Shown here in pieces: positions 33,208 to 36,164 of a DNA stretch of 36,164 nucleotides. Source of the DNA: Bacteroidota bacterium (GTDB lineage: Bacteria > Bacteroidota > Bacteroidia > Chitinophagales > Saprospiraceae); NCBI GenBank assembly GCA_014190515.1, contig BJGN01000016.1, forward strand, positions 1 to 36,164. Reading direction: 5' to 3'. The notes under the pieces were generated by a model. It saw nothing but the letters and a program-made list of their open reading frames with translations. It did not search any database and had not been told where the DNA came from. The first letter of the stretch is position 1. Every line of letters begins with the position of its first letter. A program made the position numbers and the translations under genes.

Positions 33208-34890
33208 ATGAATGACATTGGAACAGGAATAATATTAGCATTAGTTGGCGCTATAATAGGTTTTTTTGGGGCTAGATTTTTGCTGAATATTCAGAGAAAA
33301 AACAAAACAAATGAATTAAATGCACAAGTTGAACTTGAGGTTAAAGAGGCCAAACTGAATGCAAAACGAATTATCGATGAGGCTGAACTGAAAGCTGAAA
33401 AACTTTTAGACCAGTCAGAGGTCAAAAATGAACGCATAAAACAGCGTAAAATTCAAGAAGCTAAAGATAATTTCAATTCCTTGAAAAGTCAGTTTGAAAG
33501 TCACAAGGCGACTCAAATGATAGAATTGAAGGAAAGAGAAATGGAAATTAAAGCCCTTGAAGGTAATTTCAAACAGGTTGAGGAGAGATTAGATACAAAG
33601 GCAAAAAATATTGAGGTTCTAAAAGCTGAAATTGAACAAAAAGACGCAGATCTTGCCATCATTAGAGAAAATCTGGAAAAACAATTAAAGATTATTTCTA
33701 AAAAGAAAGAAGAACTGGATGCTGCTAATGAAATCAGAATTAAGGAATTAGAAAAAATATCCCTTATGACTGAACAAGAAGCTAAAGACATGCTTCTTGA
33801 GGCCGTTAAAGCAAAAGTTGAAAATGAATCTATGGTTATCATCAAAGATTCTATTGAGAGAGCTAAGTTGAACGCAGGAAAAGAGGCAAAGAAAATTGTC
33901 GTCCAGACCATTCAGCGTATGTGTGCTGAATATACTATCGAAAACACCGTTTCTGTCTTCAATCTCGAATCTGATGATCTCAAAGGACAAATTATTGGTA
34001 GAGAAGGAAGGAATATTCGTGCATTAGAAGCCGCTACCGGGGCAGAATTTGTCGTAGATGATACGCCGGAAGCTATCGTTATTTCCAGTTTTGATCCTAT
34101 CCGCCGCGAAGTTGCCAGACTTTCATTGAAAAAATTAGTGGCCGACGGTAGAATTCACCCCGCTAGAATTGAAGAAGTGGTGGCTAAAACCAGAAAGCAA
34201 CTCGATGAGCAAATCGTTGAGATTGGAGAACGTACCGTTATTGAACTCGATATACATGGTCTCGATCCATACTTGATAAAACAGGTGGGCAGAATGCGTT
34301 TCCGTTCTTCTTATGGTCAAAATCTATTAAAACACTCCATCGAAACAGCCCACCTTTGTGCTATCATGGCTTCTGAACTTGGCTTTAATCCTAGTCAGGT
34401 AAAAATGGCCAAAAGAGCCGGTCTATTACATGATATAGGAAAAGTAGCCGAGGAGGAAAGTGAACTTTCACACGCTATTCTGGGCATGAAAATATGCGAA
34501 AAGTATAAAGAACATGCCGTTATTTGTAATGCTGTAGGTGCTCACCACGATGAAGTGGAAATGAATAATATCATTTCTCCATTAGTCCAGGCTTGTGACG
34601 CAATTTCCGGTGCCAGACCAGGCGCCAGAAGAGAAATCTTAGAAAGCTATCTGAAAAGAATTGGTGAATTAGAAGAATTGGCCATGTCTCACGAAGGAGT
34701 ACAAAAAGCTTATGCCATGCAGGCTGGGCGTGAACTCCGCGTTATCGTCGAAAGTGATAAGGTAAGCGATAGTAATGCTGAAGATTTAGCCTTCGCTATT
34801 TCTCAAAAAATACAGGACGATATGCAATATCCAGGGCAGATAAAAGTTACGGTTATCCGCGAAAAACGAGCCGTCTCTTACGCCAGGTAA
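33208..34890 (+). CDS. rny: Ribonuclease Y
   Basis: A 560-residue membrane-anchored endoribonuclease, somewhat longer than the usual ~520. The start at 33208 gives the typical N-terminal membrane helix ([19 protein letters not shown]). A long charged coiled coil (about 30-240) follows, then a KH domain with [13 protein letters not shown], and an HD domain with the metal motif in [11 protein letters not shown] and AHHDEVE. It initiates mRNA decay at the inner membrane. It stands directly after the 6S-like RNA terminator and ends at its own terminator. The frame start at 33172 is rejected because it sits in the terminator hairpin. Confidence 0.96.
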   Translation: MNDIGTGIILALVGAIIGFFGARFLLNIQRKNKTNELNAQVELEVKEAKLNAKRIIDEAELKAEKLLDQSEVKNERIKQRKIQEAKDNFNSLKSQFESHKATQMIELKEREMEIKALEGNFKQVEERLDTKAKNIEVLKAEIEQKDADLAIIRENLEKQLKIISKKKEELDAANEIRIKELEKISLMTEQEAKDMLLEAVKAKVENESMVIIKDSIERAKLNAGKEAKKIVVQTIQRMCAEYTIENTVSVFNLESDDLKGQIIGREGRNIRALEAATGAEFVVDDTPEAIVISSFDPIRREVARLSLKKLVADGRIHPARIEEVVAKTRKQLDEQIVEIGERTVIELDIHGLDPYLIKQVGRMRFRSSYGQNLLKHSIETAHLCAIMASELGFNPSQVKMAKRAGLLHDIGKVAEEESELSHAILGMKICEKYKEHAVICNAVGAHHDEVEMNNIISPLVQACDAISGARPGARREILESYLKRIGELEELAMSHEGVQKAYAMQAGRELRVIVESDKVSDSNAEDLAFAISQKIQDDMQYPGQIKVTVIREKRAVSYAR

Positions 34891-34917
34891 GAATCGTTCC
34901 TCAAATAGTATATTTTT

Positions 34918-34950
34918 AAAAGGGTGGCTGCAAAGTCACCCTTTTATTTT
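34918..34950 (+). terminator. Intrinsic terminator after rny
   Basis: AAAAGGGTG (34918-34926) pairs with CACCCTTTT (34937-34945) around a ten-base loop and is followed by ATTTT. Confidence 0.85.
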
Positions 34951-35021
34951 AAAAAAAAATATGCTTTGTAAACTGTCCTTAAATAATTGTGCATAATTAG
35001 GTTTTCTAATTTAATATCCTA

Positions 35022-35029
35022 TACATTTA
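35022..35029 (+). promoter_or_regulatory. Possible -7 box before the Uma2 pair
   Basis: TACATTTA is one base off TAnnTTTG, 13 bases before the first Uma2 ATG. No clear -33 element. Confidence 0.3.
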
Positions 35030-35042
35030 GAAAAAAATCGAA

Positions 35043-35660
35043 ATGAAAGAATATAAATTTCAGGAGATTACCCGGCTCGATCAATTAAATGAGGATTCTT
35101 TTGAGTATAGTTATTCAGACTATATGAAATGGCAGTTTCAAGAGCGCGTGGAAATCATTATGGGGAAGATTTTTCCTATGAGTGCGCCAAATACACCTCA
35201 TCAATCGCTTGCCATTGATATAGCCGTTGGCCTTAAAAATTATTTTAAAAGGAAAAATTGCTTTGTATTTATTTCACCTTTTGATGTCCGACTTCCTGTG
35301 GGCAAAAAAGGAAATGTTTACAAAACGGTGGTTCAACCAGATTTAGGCATTGTTTGTGATCTCTTAAAATTAGAAAAATCAGGTGTAAAAGGTGCCCCTG
35401 ACCTTGTTGTCGAAATTTTATCCCAAAGTAATCGGCAAATTGAAATGCACGAGAAATTTGAGGCCTACCAGGCGTCCCTGGTTAGAGAATACTGGATAAT
35501 TCATCCTGAGGAACAATGGATGTTACAATATGTATTGAATGATAATTTGAAATTTGAGCTGCATAAAAAATATGAAAATTTATCCCAAATTGAATCAGTC
35601 ATTTTTCCAGAATTATTTGTCGAAGTAGCCGAATATAAACCATTAGCTCATTGGAAATGA
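35043..35660 (+). CDS. Uma2 family (DUF820) putative endonuclease, copy 1
   Basis: A 205-residue protein of the Uma2/DUF820 restriction-endonuclease-like fold, the usual length. The PD-(D/E)XK-type residues are in place: D81 in DVRLP, D100 in VVQPDLGI, E124 in PDLVVEILSQS, and K138 in HEKFEAYQ. Typical family landmarks are an early helix, PNTPHQ and the REYWIIHPEE strand. The biological role of the family is poorly known, although it is abundant in cyanobacteria and Bacteroidota. It is an isolated unit after the rny terminator and overlaps copy 2 by four bases (ATGA). The family's usual LSPS reads LSQS here. Confidence 0.85.
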   Translation: MKEYKFQEITRLDQLNEDSFEYSYSDYMKWQFQERVEIIMGKIFPMSAPNTPHQSLAIDIAVGLKNYFKRKNCFVFISPFDVRLPVGKKGNVYKTVVQPDLGIVCDLLKLEKSGVKGAPDLVVEILSQSNRQIEMHEKFEAYQASLVREYWIIHPEEQWMLQYVLNDNLKFELHKKYENLSQIESVIFPELFVEVAEYKPLAHWK

Positions 35661-36164
35661 AAGAATATAAATTTCCGGAAATTACCCGGCTCGATCAATT
35701 AAATGAGGATTCTTTTGAATATAGTTATTCAGACTATATGACCTGGCGGTTTCAGGAACGCGTGGAAATCATCATGGGGAAGATTTTCCCAATGAGTGTG
35801 CCAAATACTCCGCATCAATCCTTGTCCAGAGAATTAACTGTTGCCTTTTACCCCTACTTCCAAGAAAAAACATGTACTTATTTTGCTGCGCCCATAGATG
35901 TTAGGTTACCTGTCGGAAAACAAGGAAATACCTTCAAAACAGTAGTGCAACCAGACCTTTGTGTGATCTGTGATAAATCAAAAATAGTAACTCAAGGCAT
36001 CATTGGTGCACCTGACTTAGTTGTTGAGATTTTATCACCCAGTAACAGGCAAATTGAAATGCATGAGAAATTTGAAGCCTACCAGGCATCCTTAGTTAGG
36101 GAATACTGGATCATCCATCCCGAGGAACAATGGATTTTACAATATGTATTATCTGAAAATCAAC
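35657..36164 (+). CDS. Uma2 family (DUF820) putative endonuclease, copy 2 (3' end beyond the window)
   Basis: An open frame of 169 codons, cut by the window edge, that begins with an ATG overlapping the stop of copy 1. The first ~55 residues and the segment from GAPDLVVEILSPSN through REYWIIHPEEQW are nearly identical to copy 1. The middle (LSRELTVAFYPYFQEKTC to AAPIDVRLP) is clearly different. The same catalytic Asp, Asp, Glu and Lys positions are kept, and LSPS has the family form. The ATGA overlap suggests translational coupling, so both may be made together. Function unknown beyond the predicted nuclease fold. Confidence 0.85.
   Translation, partial: MKEYKFPEITRLDQLNEDSFEYSYSDYMTWRFQERVEIIMGKIFPMSVPNTPHQSLSRELTVAFYPYFQEKTCTYFAAPIDVRLPVGKQGNTFKTVVQPDLCVICDKSKIVTQGIIGAPDLVVEILSPSNRQIEMHEKFEAYQASLVREYWIIHPEEQWILQYVLSENQ

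Larger units (their letters stand above)
35043..36164 (+). repeat. Tandem gene duplication, 614-base period
   Basis: The start of copy 1 (35043 to about 35215) and the start of copy 2 (35657 to about 35829) are nearly identical at DNA level. Similarity falls in the middle and rises again from about 35395 and 36009. The repeat is a gene duplication rather than a mobile element; no inverted terminal repeats or transposase are visible. Confidence 0.85.

Noticed and set aside
33513-33911. Antisense frame of 132 codons
   Set aside because: It mirrors the charged coiled-coil of rny on the other strand. The Ser/Phe-rich translation is what the reverse of Glu/Lys-rich coding gives.

Overview
The window comes from a low-GC member of the Bacteroidota. 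The evidence is a GLPGLI-family protein paired with a plug/barrel outer-membrane protein, an OmpA protein with thrombospondin type 3 repeats, a YfhO protein, a fused aminosugar-kinase-like/RapZ protein, and repeated TAnnTTTG promoter boxes just upstream of genes. Order-level placement is not possible from the sequence alone. No tRNA, rRNA, CRISPR array, transposase or phage gene was found.

Bases 1-7113 (minus strand) hold a hexuronate catabolism operon. In transcription order it encodes an SDR fructuronate/mannonate oxidoreductase, UxuA, a KdgK-type sugar kinase, an ExuT-like transporter and an ACSF3/MatB-like acyl-CoA ligase that runs off the left edge. A near-perfect 18-bp LacI-type palindrome lies upstream of the first gene. 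A MATE exporter with its own promoter sits behind it. Bases 7228-12157 (minus) hold an outer-membrane plug/barrel protein, a frameshifted GLPGLI gene, an intergenic stretch that can fold as a three-way junction, a small secreted protein with a GC-rich 3' half, and a FemAB/GNAT-like protein.

Bases 12186-14389 (plus) hold a small heavy-metal-associated (HMA) protein and an OmpA-family protein. The latter converges on glyA across a strong bidirectional terminator. From 15886 to 23355 (plus) there is a housekeeping series: polyprenyl diphosphate synthase, prs, L25, an omega-amidase-like nitrilase, an NlpC/P60 hydrolase, adk, obgE, and a phosphotransferase-RapZ fusion. A minus-strand hypothetical gene follows, then parC, yfhO-galK (overlapping by one base), pheT and rny (plus).

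The 290 bases between pheT and rny hold no gene. They fold into a long rod with a closing stem, an internal loop, a second stem and an open centre, followed by a terminator. This is best read as a 6S-like RNA. The right edge carries two tandem Uma2-type (DUF820) genes joined by an ATGA overlap; the second is cut by the window end.

The most interesting items are the 6S-like RNA, the possible three-way-junction RNA upstream of the GLPGLI gene, the one-base frameshift in that gene, the kinase-RapZ fusion, and the mosaic Uma2 duplication.
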